DNA of 64,000 bases from Avena insularis (GCA_023614405.1 CM042694.1:477931392-477995391); one strand, 5' to 3'. Counted from the stretch's first letter, positions 13,001-26,739 are shown. The notes: generated by a model not told the origin, from the letters alone. Numbers and translations are program-made.

Positions 13001-13810
13001 AAGTGCCAGATGATGATGGTCATGGCTGGGAGGCCATACTCATAGGAGAGGTGCTTATACTAGGGTGTGCAAAGGAAAGGTTATGTTTGATTATCTGCAT
13101 ACTAAGTATGATGATTCAGGGTTATCCCTGACAAATGTATCGAATCTTGTGGTGAAAGTGTAGCACCTCTGCAGAGTGTCAAACTATTCGAATAGCCGCG
13201 TCATGATTATAAAGCGATTGGAGTGGCCATACTGTTCCGTTGTCAGATGTTTTCAAAATAACTTATGAAATGAATTGTGACATGACTTGACCACAATATA
13301 GTTGTGACTATGACAACTAAGTTCCCACTTAGGTGTTTTCAAACTTCTTTTATCTTTATTTGTTTCTGAACTAAGCTTAGCTTTCAAACTTAACTTTACA
13401 ATTAAACTTAGAGTTAGCATTCCTACTAGAACTATCCTATTTGTTAGTGGTAGTTTGCGAGTACTTAAAGAGTACTCATGGCTTTTGTCCCTAGCTATTC
13501 CTATGGCCAGACTATGAGGAGGACTACCCTAAAGGAGGACAGCAGGAAGGCTACGACAACTAGGATCATCTCCCATCGTCAGCATTGCTTGTGACACTGA
13601 AGATGGACCCTACCGCTACGCTATTTATTCTGCTACTTGATTGTACTAAGACTGGATCATGGGATCCTTTATTTGTGTAAGACCTTATTATGGTTTGTAA
13701 TGGATGATGTACTATGATATCCAATCTGTTATGTCTCGCGAAAATGGTAATCCTGGGATTGCGATGTATGGCATAACAGGCATCTAGGATTAAAAATCCG
13801 GGTGTTGACA
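10020..13810 (+). repeat. Tekay-type LTR, copy A (first ~137 bp displaced by Tat element 1)
   Basis: This segment is collinear with the complete LTR at 37758-41860, starting at about its base 137 and ending GGTGTTGACA at 13810. The missing start should lie left of Tat element 1. Hallmarks shared by the copies are the GC-rich promoter half (10620-11600), the ACGATAGTACCGACCAAG box near 12287 and the AAAAATCCGGGTGTTGACA end. No internal region follows; another LTR fragment abuts directly. Small open frames in the GC-rich part (10494-11321) are not conserved between copies and I do not treat them as genes. Confidence 0.85.
11130..11138 (+). promoter_or_regulatory. TATA box of Tekay-type LTR copy A
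   Basis: TATATAAGG followed by a C-rich transcript-start-like region (CCCACCCCC). The same position reads CTATCAAAGG in the 37758-41860 LTR and TATAAAAG at 52325 in the LTR starting at 47676. Confidence 0.55.
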
Positions 13811-14692
13811 CTTAGTATGGGTTCCCTCGCGGAAGAGGTTGAGCTGTGGCTACCTCGTGAGTGTGAATGTCCACCTATGCAGTGCCCAAGATGGTAGATG
13901 GCCATGGCTGGGAGGCCAAGCTCATAGGGGAGGTGCCTATACTAGAGTGTGTAATTGAAAGGTTATGATTGATTATCCGCATACTAAGTATGATGATTCA
14001 GTGTTATCCCTGACAGATGTATCGAATTTTGTGGTGAAAGTGTACCACCTCTCCAGAGTGTCAAACTATTCGAATAGCCGCGTCCGCGGTCATGGATAGT
14101 TGGAGTGGCCATACTGTTCCGTCGTCAAATGCTTTCAAAATGACTTGTGAAGTGAACTATGATATTTGACTTGACCATAACAGGGTTGTGAATATGAAAG
14201 CAAGTTTCCACTTAAAGTGATTTAGAACTTTAACTTGGTTGTCTTTACTTCTAAACTCAGTTTTAGATAAATCTTCCTTTTTGCAAATAAACCTAGAGCT
14301 TAAGATTCCTTCTAGAACTACCTTACTTGTTAGTGATAGTTCGCGAGTACTTAAATAGTACTCATGGATTTGTCCCTGGCTATTCCAATGGCCAGACTAT
14401 GAGGAGGACTACCAGGATGATGGATAGCAGGACGTCTACGACAACTAGGATCATCTCCCATCGTCAGCATTGCCTATGACCCTGAAGATGGAGCCCCTAC
14501 TACGTTTCTTTTCCGCTGCTTGATTTGTATTAAGACTGGATCATGCGATCCTTTATTTGTAAGACCTTATTATGGTTTGTAATGGATGATGTATTGTGAT
14601 ATCCAATCTGTTATGTCTCGCAAAAATGGTAATCCTAGGATTGCGTGCTATGGCATAACAGGCATCTGAGATTAAAAATCCGGGTGTTGACA
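13811..14692 (+). repeat. Second Tekay-type LTR 3' end (copy B) abutting copy A
   Basis: Collinear with about 40979-41860, starting at the TTAGTATGGGTTCCCTCG box and ending GGTGTTGACA at 14692. The next six bases, AGTTGG, match the start of the primer-binding region after which homology stops. So this fragment came from a 5' LTR and breaks inside the primer-binding site. Confidence 0.8.
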
Positions 14693-17600
14693 AGTTGGGT
14701 TGCTGTTGTTGGGCCGCATCAAAGTAAGCGAGATTTGCTGCTACCGCACGCGAGCGTTGAATAGGAACTGGGCTTCGGCCTGGTTCTATTTGTTATTTTC
14801 TAATTCTTTTTTTCTATTCATGTTTTCTATTTTCTTTTTCAATTTAATTTTTATACAATGATTCAAATATTCAGAATCCATTGAATCAACTAGGGTTCGA
14901 CATGGATTTATGTAACTAACTAGTTTGGTATTCCTTTTTAGTATTTTTACTATTGATGATTATAGAATGGATTATTTTCATTAGAAAATATAAATAGGAA
15001 TTAGGGTTTTAGGGATTTATTGCTTATATAGAAGACCTTATAAAAATGACCTCCATTTTCACCAAGATAATGGTTATGGTAAATATTTGAAATGGTTAAT
15101 ATTTTCCATGAAATATATTCATACTTAGTACCATATAACAACCATTATATTTAAGGGTTTAAATTTTAGGGTTCTCAAAGTTTGGAATTTCCTTTAATCA
15201 AGGTCCACTAAAATGTTATTCATCACCATCCTACTACTTCAAAAATAAGCATGCATCATTTCTTAAACTAGTTGTTCACTACTTTCTTAAGTGTGGTTAA
15301 TGTTTTGATAGAAGTTTATTATACAATGGTGAACAACCATTATCATTCATGTGGCACAAGTGATCTCAATGCCCATCAACATTTATTTAGGGTTTCCAAA
15401 ACCACACTTACTATGGACCCTAGAGGATACACTACCCTCAAGTTTATTAGTGAATGTTGCTAGGGATCAAGGTTTAAGGATTGCTCCTGACTTTATAATC
15501 ATGAATGACATCTCAACTTAGAGTGAGGTATTTGGGTAGCTCTTCTAATGTGGTCTTGATAATCCTATTTAGGGTTTAAGATGATTAGGTGGACAAGGCT
15601 CTCATCAATAAATATTCATCTGGTTCTCTAATTATCTCTTGGAAGTTTCATTTTACTAAGAGATACCTTTTAATGGTTACCTAGGAATAGGAAATAGTTC
15701 CAATATCAATTTGATTCTGGGGTTTTGACAAAGAGGTAGACATGGGTCTTGTCCTGGCTTGATAGAATGTTGGTTAAAGATTTCTCAAGAACTCCTATCC
15801 TTAATACCTCACTAAGCTTATCTTCAGTTAAGGAATTCCTTTCCTAAATATACTTTACTTAAATCTCTCCTCTTCTTCACTAGGATCTCTTTTCCCTAAA
15901 TGAACTAGTCATCTGGATCCACCATATCTATCATCATATGATGACATGGTCATGCCACTTCAATAACTCCCATTCTCCATTCTTCTACATATAACTTCTA
16001 TTTCTTAGATACCCTTGATGAATCCATCAATGTAACTACTTCTAACTCCATCCATAAACTCCTTTATAATAACCTTGCCTCTACTTTCAAGGCTTGCAAG
16101 ATTACAATCCTCTCTAATGGATCAAGGGATTGTATTAGGAAATTAATCTGAGCCATAAATGCTTGGTTCATCTAGCTTATGGATGGATGGTGATATGACT
16201 AGGGTGCAACAGATTAGGAAATTAATCACAAAATTAGGCAAAACCTTAGTAAGCTGAATCATCTAGATTGATCATATTTGCTTCTTGAGGGTTCAATTGG
16301 CTTAGATTAATTTCCCTCTGGACATTTATTAGCATAATGTCTATTGCACATTCTAAACTTCATGATTTGTAGATTCTAAGTGAACACTACTTGAACTAGA
16401 AAAACACTCGTAGTGGGCAAGTAGGGATTGTATTCTTCACGGTACGCATTTAATACGGCTGAGGGTTTATTCTTGCCATACATTCCTACACTTAGCAATG
16501 AATGCTTCTTTAAAGGCACAAAATCATACCATTCTAAGGTCTAGGCTCAATGTTGGCTCTCTGCTAAGGCTAAAAAGACACTCAAGGTTCGCAAAGCCAA
16601 CAGTACAAGAGCAAATAATAAGAGTATTCTGTATGGGGGCCAATCCATCCCGCACCCAAAATATTACTCTGCATGAGGATAGGCAAACCATGTTTTTCTA
16701 CCACTCGGGCATACTCACTTTTCCTTGTAGAATTTTCCATGGGCATGAACCAAGGTTTAGTGTAGATTCCCATGTATCCAATCTACAAGGTTACTAAAAA
16801 AACTAAGCTAGTGGTGCTCCAAAATATTCAGGTTGCGTAATCTACTACATAACATCCTTTGCAACACTTCATACTTTCACATCCTTTCGTTGCATTAGAT
16901 GAAATGTTCTCTCGTAGATGCATTATGTTGTAAAATTTCCACTTAATCCTTCTCCATGTCTTGAATGGATCATTCTAGATCCAAGGGTTTAAGATAGGGA
17001 AGAACAAATTAAACAGGAAATAAACTACAAATACCCATACAAAAAACATTGTATTATGAAATAAGTTTCATTTGTAGCTGTCATGAAAAAAAGGAAGGAA
17101 TGACACCTAACAAATCACCACACCAGATGTTTTTAGCTAACTGAAAGTGTGTGATTTACAATAGGTTGTCTTCAAAATATTTAGAGTCTTTGTGCATCTA
17201 TTAAGCTGGCTTAGACAAGCTACAGGTCTAGGCGAAATGTTATCCCTATGTTAACATAATCACACAACACCAAAGGCAACATGAAACACCAATAAGGAAA
17301 TTTAAATCATGATAACATCAAATTTTAAGACCCAAACAAATGTATCATATAATAAGGTTCAATCAGTCAAGCAAGCAAGCAACTAGTATTAGCTATACCA
17401 CATAAGTTAGTAAGGACAATGCACTAACTAACACGATAGTGATCATCTCCTAAAGAGATTAAACATGGTGGTTCAGATCTACTCAAACTTGGTGAGATAT
17501 TCATTTGTGTCATGTTATTTATTCTTTTACTTCTTAGTAAGCTCTCATATAGGGATATGTTTTGTAGAAACCTTCTAATAATATTTTTAAATTATTATTG

Positions 17601-17780
17601 TCTTCATGGTAGATCATCTCTTTTAGGAGTCAAAAGAATGGACATCTACAAGTTTTTGAACAAGGATAGGTTTTGGAAAAGATACACAAGGATTACAAGA
17701 ATTCTAGTAAGTAGTAAATATGATTTTTTTCTCCTCGCAAGGTTTTCTTATTTCTAATCCATTTATAAGGTCATGAACCT
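14693..17780. other. Degraded, AT-rich, mostly unassigned repeat sequence
   Basis: About 70 bp at 14708-14775 resemble the part of the 48872-52261 solo LTR near 51830-51900 (GCATCAAAGTAAG...), so the left end is probably an LTR remnant. I see no domain-bearing frame. A more complex stretch at 16440-16800 has open frames on both strands (99 codons on +, 63 on -) that I cannot assign. The rest is AT-rich without recognisable structure. Confidence 0.4.
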
Positions 17781-19105
17781 ACGGTCAACACACAACTATG
17801 ATACCATCTCGTAAGACACTCACCTGATAAGTACGAGTTCCTGTGTATAGTGCTAATCCCTGGATTGGTTCACTAGCACATAGTACAAAATGGTACCAAA
17901 TATAACCGTGCATCATAAATATAATGAATATGATCTAGAATTTACATTATATATTCACATACATACGGGAAAGCAATAACAAGGTAGATCTCCATCCTTC
18001 AAATGTGCCATAGACGAACAATTGTTGAGTGGAGTCCCGCGACCTATTAACGATCACTCGGTAACAAAATACCTGCAACATAAAACATTGCAGCCACGAA
18101 TCATTAATACATTGAATGTATGGCAAGTAGGCTAAAGTGTATTACAACAAACCTAGCAACTACATGCTTGTTTGGCTAGGTGGAATTAAGGCCCATTTGT
18201 ATAAAGAAATAGTTTTATCCTAACAATTGTAACAAAGTAGTTTTCTAGTATGATAAATAGGACACTCCGGTTCACTCCCATGTGCTCCTAACCGATTAAG
18301 TTCACCCAACATATTTTAAATAATTGATAAACTGGGATGAGTGAGAAATATGTCGTAGAATCAAAATTAGGTTGTTCAAATTGTCCATAACTGGGGACCC
18401 AGCTAAGTACTTTGATTAGACACCCTGTAGGGGTTAGTACACTTTACCCATGTGACATGGTCAGCCCGCTCTTATCAGTACACACATTTTGTGCCATGGT
18501 TGCACATGCAAGCTACTAAACAAACAAACCAATCCTTACTCAGTTACCTAGGTGGCATTCCCCACCATAAATCTACACTCTGATGAAAATCAAACCAATC
18601 TACCTAGGACGTTCACTAAAATTATATTATTTTTTCATTTAGAAAAAAATAAGCTTTCGAAACACATAATTTTTCATGGCGTGATTCCCATCCTCGTCTA
18701 TATAGCATGACTAGGTAATCTACCAATACGATGGTTCATAAATAAGGAATACTAGGGAAATAACATAGGATATATCATAGCATATACACATCAATTCTTA
18801 CATGTGTAATTCTACAAAAACATCTACAATGCATAGGAAAACAACATGACATTTATGACCACGATAGCACCACTTGCCTTTAGTTGATGAAGTTGTTCAG
18901 ACAATCATTGCAATCACAATACTTTCAATCATAGTAGATGCAATCATTATAGTTGCACTCCTCGCAATCTGTAGTTCCAAAAATAAAGGCACAACAAACA
19001 CACCATTTCAAAACATTGCAATTATGCAACAATACAACAAAACAATGATGAACAAAAGCATGCATGATGGTTTAATAGGTCACAATGGTTGTATTTAGTT
19101 CTCTA
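17781..19105. other. Unassigned AT-rich repeat sequence
   Basis: No coding frame is supported. The block near 18418-18455 (CACCCTGTAGGGG ... ACACTTTACCC) is similar to one in the solo LTR near 49610-49640. The stretch may therefore be the 5' part of a related LTR whose 3' part is at 20461-22509, but the similarity I can see is short. Confidence 0.35.
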
Positions 19106-20460
19106 TGTTGGGAATATGCCCTAGAGGCAATCATGTATGATGTTATTCCCGATGTATTCATAAAGTAATTATATTACTTGTATGCACTTCTGGCATATAT
19201 CATTGAATATGTGATTCGGTTGTGGAACTATATATTCATGTTTTTCATACTAGATGTCCTTGGTCGTTGAGGTTGTGTTGGACACACAACTTAGACTAAT
19301 GTGAAAGTCGGCTGATAAATCTGTTCCACTTGTCATGGGCATGGTGATGTTATCCCGACTTACACGGATTCGGCTAAAGAGTTTAGCGAGTCGGACTGGC
19401 CAATATTGAGATACAACGAATAAGTCATCATTTGTATGTCTCCATTAATGTAATCCTGAGACCTGTGGTTATTCCATAATCTGAGTTGTGCATCACATAC
19501 TTAGGTGTTGTCAAACGCTCTGTAGTCAAAGGGCAGTTATAAAGACAGTGTTTGGGTCGGATGAGAATCAAGCTGCATGATGTGAATTACTAAGATAGGA
19601 TTTTGCCCCTCCGACCCGAGAGATATTCTTTGAGCCCTCTAAGATGATATGATTTGGAAAGCATGGCCATTGACGACTCAATTAAGTGTTAACCAAGGCG
19701 TCCAACTAAGAGTTAGTCGAATGAATCACTTATCTTGGATCGATAAGAGACTTGAGCTATTTAAAGGATGACGATTATTCGCCTATAGCTTAACAAGATA
19801 TATCGTGAGGCAAAAGGGACTAGGATGCAAGTTGCATTGGAAAGCTACGTCGTCATCACTCTTTGATACTTGGGAGTCGACATGTTCTGCTAGGAGCCAC
19901 TACCGACTGATCGATTATGAGTAAGACTCCAATCGTGTTCAAGTCACCATGAGCCTGTCGGATCACACACTTAAGAGTGGGAGCAAGTTTGAGTTGGACC
20001 TGAACCGGAAATCTGTGTGGGTTGCACATGAATCGGACACAGACTGGATTAGTGAGTTGGACTCGCAGTGACTAATATAGTACTTAGTGAATGGGATACA
20101 AGCGAGTGGAGTCCACTTTTACTCCTTATATATACTAGGGCATGGATGCCCAAGGGGAAAGGTAAGGTTATTCCATGCGTTGGAAATCCTAACTCCATTT
20201 CAGTCCAGCCCCATACTGGACCTAGTAGTCCACCACCGGCGCTTCTCCTCGTACGTGTGGATACTGACAGATGTGTTGTACGATCAACACTTCGATGATC
20301 GTGGATTGGATTGGATCATGCGGACTGCACTACATCAAGTGACGCATTTCATCAGTTCCGGAACCGCGCGTCTAGTGGTAATCCTCGTGGCCTTCTACCT
20401 CAGCTAGATCCTGGGATCACCGTGTAGAAAAAATTTGTTTTATTTTTACGTGGCCCAACA
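19106..20460 (+). repeat. Copia-type solo LTR (1355 bp)
   Basis: It begins TGTTGGGAATATGCCCTAGA, a terminus known from grass copia LTRs, and ends ACGTGGCCCAACA, giving complementary TGTTGGG/CCCAACA ends. A TATATATA motif lies at about 20127-20134. There is no primer-binding site, polypurine tract or internal domain on either side. The flanking pentamers CTCTA and CCCTG do not match well, so the target duplication is either mutated or lost. Confidence 0.75.
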
Positions 20461-20560
20461 CCCTGGACATTATTATATCATATGATTCATAAGGAAAAGG
20501 TTTTAATGCATAAAACTATTTATCAATAAAACTATATTGGTTTAAATAGGGTTTAAATTA

Positions 20561-20683
20561 CTCTCTCCGACCCATATTACTTGACTTGAATTTGTCTAGA
20601 TTCGGATGTATCTAGACATGTTTTAGTACTAGATACATCCGAATCTAGATAAATCCAAGTCAACTAATATGGGTCGAAGGGAG
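20561..20683. mobile_element. Stowaway-type MITE (123 bp)
   Basis: Almost the whole element is an inverted repeat: CTCTCTCCGACCCATATTA pairs with TAATATGGGTCGAAGGGAG and the arms continue to the centre. It is flanked by TA on both sides (20559-20560 and 20684-20685), the target duplication of Tc1/mariner-related MITEs. Confidence 0.92.
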
Positions 20684-20685
20684 TA

Positions 20686-22509
20686 TTTAAATTCAACTTC
20701 TAATGTTTATATCGAATTAAATTGTGAATTAAATATCACTGTATAGATAGTTCAATTTAGAACCAGTAGTTGTTGGAATCAGCTAAAAAAGGATTTATAT
20801 ATCTTTTCCATGATTTAATTATTATTTCAATGTATTTATAATTTTCTGCAAAATCATATGTTAAAATAGTACCAACTAATTTTGAACTGCAATTTCTATG
20901 TTTATATATGATCTAAACTAAACAGTAGCATTTGGTTTCATTCGATTTGGAGTTGTAGATGGTTTCTTATGATTTAAACAAAATTTAACAGGATTTAATT
21001 TTTTTCTTTGGTAAAAATTAGATATAATTAAAGATGTGTACTCTACATGAAATTTGGAATCCAGGGACATATTATTTATATTTTTTGTATGGATTAAATA
21101 GCATTATGGAGGTTTAAATATGTCAGAAACTATACATTGGAGAATGTGTAGATTTTATTGCATAATAATGTGCCTCTTATTTTTCTGAATCCAACTGTAT
21201 ATTATTTTTAATTTCTGGACTTACAAATCGTTTTATATAAATTTTGCAATGTCTGCCTATTTTCCGTCTATTCTTAATTCAGTTTTAAATGGTCAGTTTG
21301 ACTATGACGACTGAGCGCTAACCTGCTGACGAGGCACACCATGGCTTCAGCAAGGCAGGCTGACTGCGCATGACACGCGGTTGCACCTTATTCACCTATA
21401 CTGGTTCAAAGGGTGTTATAATCTCAACTGTAAATGCCTGATCGGGCGGACGAGAGGGAAAGCATCTAAGCTCACTAGCGGGCTCATCGGCGGGTGGCGG
21501 CAGCGGTTCGGATGGTGACAGTCGTGGCGAACCTGGCGGTTACTTGCGATGGGCACATGATGGATAGGAAGATAGGAGCTTGGGAGTCTCCAATCGGCGA
21601 CTGCAACAAGCCTCTGAAGCTCCAATGGCAGCGACCTCCGGCGAGATCAAAGCTGTCGCGAAATTTGGTAGCCTGGGGGATTTTAGGCTAGGGTTTCAAA
21701 GGAATTTTCAGAGCAGGGTCTCGGGTATTTATAAGGGGGAAGAGATCTTGGAGAGGAGAAACGAATTGACGCAAAAATCAGGATTTCCCATTCTGGATCG
21801 AACCGTCCCTGAGATTATCTCTAGCAACGGAGGAAGGAGATGACCATGTGGGACCCATCCGTTAGCATCGTCCGAGAGAGAAGAAAAAAGACAAAGGGGA
21901 AGAGGTATGCAGGCTCTGGCTGCTCTCTCTGTTGTGGGCCGTGCTGGGAGGGTTTGGGTCGGCCCGTTGGCTGCGGTGTGTGCACACAGGAGAAAAGGAG
22001 AGGAGGAGGGCCGCTCGGGCTAAGCCGGCTAGTCCTTTTCTTTTTCCCTTTTGTGTTTTAGTATTTATTTTGTAGTTTTTGTTTTATAACTCCAAAAGGA
22101 GTGAAATTAGTTTATAATTTTTTGTATATTCAAAACACACAAAATTAACTTTATAGAAAGTAATTTTTTACTAGAATTGAAATATCAGATATGCCATTTA
22201 CATATATTGCAACATATTGCTAGTTTTGGCAATATAGTAAATAGGGTTTAGTTATTTGATTTAAATGGAAACAAATCCAAAATATGTTTAGGACATTATG
22301 GAATACTTTTCCTATCCAATACAACTTTTAAAATAGTATTTTCTAGTAAAACTTTAATAGATGATTTTGAGACCTTTAAATAGGATTTTCCAAATAGAAT
22401 TTGATAAAGAAATTTTGGACAGAGGGTTTTTGAACTGGTCTTGCATGATATGCCATGATGAAATGCAATTTTTTTGATATCCAAGTTTCTAAAATCCTGG
22501 GATGTTACA
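20686..22509 (+). repeat. Probable 3' portion of a Tekay-like LTR
   Basis: An AT-rich part is followed by a GC-rich, purine-rich part (21440-22050), then a T-rich tail ending CTGGGATGTTACA at 22509. The GC-rich block, the T-rich tail and the TGTTACA end match the layout of the solo LTR at 48872-52261, though detailed identity is low by eye. Short frames at 21416-22061 lie in the GC-rich block and have no recognisable domain. Confidence 0.5.
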
Positions 22510-24770
22510 CGGATTCTGAACGAGAGTCATTTGGGTTAGTAAGGTAACTCGCATCCGTGTGATCTTAATACCGACTTCATCCTCACCTCTATAAACTAGG
22601 AACATATCCTCAGTACTTCTCAAGTACTTAAGGACGGTTTTAACCATTGCCCAATGGATTTTGCTAGGGTTGGCCTAGTATCTTCTCTTCACACTTAGAG
22701 CTTATGAAATATCCAAGCTAGTAAAAATCATGGCATACACGATGGATCCAAATACCGAAGCATACAAAATCGCACTAATCCGACTTCGTTCATCAGTTGT
22801 CGAAAGACACCGAGTCTTGCTAAGTTTTACACCATGGGACATTGGTAAGGACCATTTCTTAGACGGTTGCACATTCCACTTGTTAGACACTTTATGCAAA
22901 TATGTACTCTGACTCAATCCAATGAGCCATCTTGATCTATCTCTATAGGTCCTGATTCCTAGTATGTAATTAAGTTGCCTCACCCAAGTCCTTCATTGAG
23001 AAACTCATTTACAATGATTCCTTGATTTCTTGTAACATCTTGAAATCATTTCCGATAATTAATATGTCATCCACATATAAGATCCGAAAATTTACTCTGC
23101 TCTCACTAAACTTCATGTATAAATAAGAATCATGATCACTCTTGATGAAGCCAACTTATTTGACTACCTCATCAAAGCGAATGTTCCAACTCCTAGATGC
23201 TTGATTCAACCCATAAATGGATTTATGAAATTGCATACCTTGTTAACATTAGCCAAATTGACAAAAACCTCGGGTTGTAGCATGTACACATCCTTGGTAA
23301 ATTTCCATTAAGGAAAGCCGTCTTGACATCTATCTGCCATATCTCATAGTCGAAATAGGCTGACATAGCTAAAGTGATCCGAACTGACTTAAGCATCGCT
23401 ATGGGTGAGAAAGTTTCATCGTAGTAAAATCCTTAAACCTGTCGAAACCGTTCGCGATGAGCTGTACTTTATAGACAAAAATATTTCCATCCATATCAGT
23501 TTTGTTCTTAAAGACCCATTTGCACTTGATGGGTCTTGCATCGTTTGACAGATCAACCAAGTTCTAAATTAGATTTTCATCCATAGACTTTAACTCTGAT
23601 CTCATGGCTCCAAGCCACGACTCGAAATCGGATCCCACCTTCGCTTCTGAATAATTCCTCGACTCATCATTGTCTAACAACATTATATCACGAGCACCTC
23701 ACAATATGGACGATCTTCGCGGTCCATGTGCAATTGTCGGCTCAGTTTCCATGACCGGATCAGCCTCCAAGGCTTTTGCTGATATCGCTAGTATTCTATG
23801 GGCTGGTTCCTCACTAATTTCTTCGAGCTGCACCATGCTCCCACTAACTTCTCGACTGATAAACTCTTTGCTAAGAAAGACACCGTTCTGAGCGAAAACA
23901 CTTTTCACTCTTCTCGGTTGTAGAAGTAGTAACCCAAGGTTTCCCTCGGATACTCAACGAAAATACACTTATCCGATTTGGTCGTGAGCTTTTCCGAATG
24001 AAGTCGCTTGACAAATGCTTCACAAACCCAAATCTTAAGAAAAGACAAACTCGACTTTTTCCAGTCACATCTTCTCGATGACTTTGATGGTACTCTATTT
24101 AGTGAGAATATTGTAGTTTCTAGACAATAACCACAAAATAATAAAGGCAGATTTGTCCGACTCAGCATTGATCATACCATGTAGAACAAGGTACAATTAT
24201 GTTGTTTCGACACCCCATTCTTCTACAACGTTCCCGACGGAGTGAGATGGGGAACTATTCCACAACTCTTTAGATGACCATCAAACAGATGGCTCATGTA
24301 CTCACCCCTCGGTCCAACTGAAGAAACTTTATTTTTTGCCGAGTTGATTATGTACATCACTTTGGAATTCCTTGAACCTTTCAATGGATTACTACTTGTG
24401 TTTCATCAATTAGATATATTCATATCTACTCAAATCATTAGTGAAGGTATAATAAAGTACTCATAATGACCTCTAACTGTCATGCTCTTTTGACCACATA
24501 CATCACTATGTACTAGTCTCAATAAGTCGGATGTCCTTTCACAACTTTTTGCAAAAGATGTCTTGGTCATTTTGTCAAGTAGGCATGATTCGCATATCTT
24601 GAACGACTCCAAGTCTAATGAAGTTAGGAGTCCATTATCATGGAGCTTCTTCATGCACTTTAAACTTATATGACTAAGTCGACATTGTCAAGAGTAAGTT
24701 ATATTCAGATCATTTAATTCAAGATTTAAAATAAATAACATATCTTTCAAATGTGTCTAGAGTATATTCC
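22510..24770 (-). pseudogene. Decayed copia-type pol (GAG-pre-integrase, integrase, RT, RNase H)
   Basis: Read right to left, it shows a GAG-pre-integrase piece with CRLSHISLK and CESCLLDKMTKT at about 24690-24540. The integrase start with LVHSDVCGQ follows near 24510. The typical copia segment ETLGYYFYNREE is at about 23950-23905, and the RT catalytic box LYVDDILIIGND at about 23085-23050. Near the end, LGIRTYRDRSRWLIGLSQ and DERSRISAILYASVFGSI at 22983-22702 mark the RT tail and start of RNase H. Stops and frameshifts are spread throughout and no LTR or primer-binding site adjoins. The left edge abuts an LTR end at 22509. The nearby copia solo LTR is in the opposite orientation and is probably unrelated. 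Confidence 0.82.
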
Positions 24771-26739
24771 CAACATATGCATCACCCGGAAATGAGCTTA
24801 TTAGGAGACGTGACATAAGAATATCAAACGAAATAGCTAAAAGCTTATACTCGTTTGCGAAGAGGGGACTATACTGTCCTTTTGCGTTTAATCATCAAGC
24901 GTTTTTTCTAATAGCCACGCCCACGCCCTGGGGACGCAAATAGAGATCTAATTCACTTACATACCGTGTGATTGACTACCACTCCGGTGGATTTGGGGAT
25001 ACAATACATAGAATTTTGTTTTGAAGGTTGTTAGAAAAGGACGCGAAAGGGTTTTACTATTTTCCTGAGAGTTTGATATTAAACTTCGAGTCACCGTTGT
25101 GCAAAAAGAAGCTTACTATAACACTCTGCGTTTAGAGTCCCAAGAAAATAGTGTACACGTAGATTGTTGCAATCAATTGTATATCAGTAAAAAAATTAGA
25201 AAATAGCTTTCAAAATAACCTTAGATAAGCAATTTTTATGAAGAAAATAGAAAGAACCAAAATGGTCATGAATCGAAACACAGTTCAAACTAAAAATTAA
25301 ACTTCGGTAAATTTGAATGAACTAGAAAAGAGACATTAACAAAAAAATCGGAAACTACAAAAATAAAAAGATCTGCAATAAAAAGATATATCCTGAAATA
25401 CAACAAGACTTAAACCCTATGAACTGGAGTCCTAAAAATAAGCTCAACAATGGGACATTTTAAATAAACTTTCTAACAAATTGGTAAGAAAAGAATAGGT
25501 GATGAACCAATATATATATATATAAAGCAAGGTAAGTTTAAATATGAAAATATAAATGAACCTAAAAGAGCAATGAACCAAATATATTAAAATCTTTGTG
25601 TTTAATAAAAACCTTGGACCAATTTCAATGAATAGAACACTTCGGGAAATCTATACGAACTTAAAAAATAAAAAATGTGAACTAGAAAATAGAAATTCCC
25701 TAAAATAAAATGAGAATATATAACCTCTTACAAATTGAATGAAACAAAAAAGGTGATGAATCAAAAATATAAAAATCCTTGGAACTAAAAAATGAAACTT
25801 GAAAATTTGAGTGAACAAAAAAAAGCTAGTGAGACAAAAACAACTTTAATTTATTAGTAGGGGATTTTTAAATAAAAAATGAAACGAATCATAAAAGGTC
25901 TTGAACCAAAAATAAAATTGTAGTAGATAGTTAATCTTGAAAACAATTGTGTGAACAAAAAATACCGTGCGCCAAAAAATAAAAAGAATCAATAAAAATA
26001 GAAAGATGTAAATCTAAAAAAATATAAGTCACCTGGAGGAAACAAAAAAGTGTGGGAACAAAAAATTGCAAAAGAACAAATAAAAGTTGAAACATGCGGA
26101 CTTAAAAATATAAATCTCTTGCAATAACCCAATAAATAGAAGGCCAAGAAATAATCTCAACATGAGACGATTTTTAAACTTGTTAACAATCTAAAAAAAC
26201 AAAAAGGTGATGAAAGATGGCAACAAACTACGTGTATACCAACTCATTTAGTATAGAAAAAACACAGAAATACACTTCAACCACAACTATTTACATGAAA
26301 ATATACCTGAGATTATACAATATAATACTACTGTGCTTAGTTATCATTGTTTACAAAAAAGTCCACCCAGTTGCACTGGGTAACCTACCACTTCGCGAAA
26401 TAGTATCTAATTAGGATTTTTCCATTATTAAATTTTACAATTTTTAAATCATTCATTCCATATAGTCACTAGCCAAAAAAATCACAGTCACCATTATCAA
26501 GAGAACAACCAAAAAGATGCAAAAAATGTTTGTTGATGGATATATGTATACTGATTTGATATTTTAAGTGTTGTTATTTTTCCTATAAACTTCATCAAAG
26601 TTTCTAAAGTATGACTTAATACAAAAATTATATCCACTATATTTTGACCTAGATAGAGGATGTTTGTTGATCTATTTGATTGTTGTGTTCTCATTGACAT
26701 AAAATGTTAGATATATTTGGATGTGTTCTCATGTACTAG
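24771..26739. repeat. A-rich low-complexity region with degenerate repeated motifs
   Basis: From about 25190 to 26215 the plus strand is strongly A-rich. Variants of a GTGATGAACCAAAAATA-like motif and of AAAATATAAAAATC return at irregular spacing. It looks like an old, diverged tandem array or A-rich scrap. An ORF of 65 codons (26217-26414) shows nothing recognisable. 26420-26739 is plain AT-rich sequence. Confidence 0.45.

Noticed and set aside
19106..24770. One copia element with LTR at 19106 and pol at 22510-24770
   Set aside because: The LTR reads plus and pol reads minus, no primer-binding site or polypurine tract adjoins, and an unrelated LTR end lies between them.
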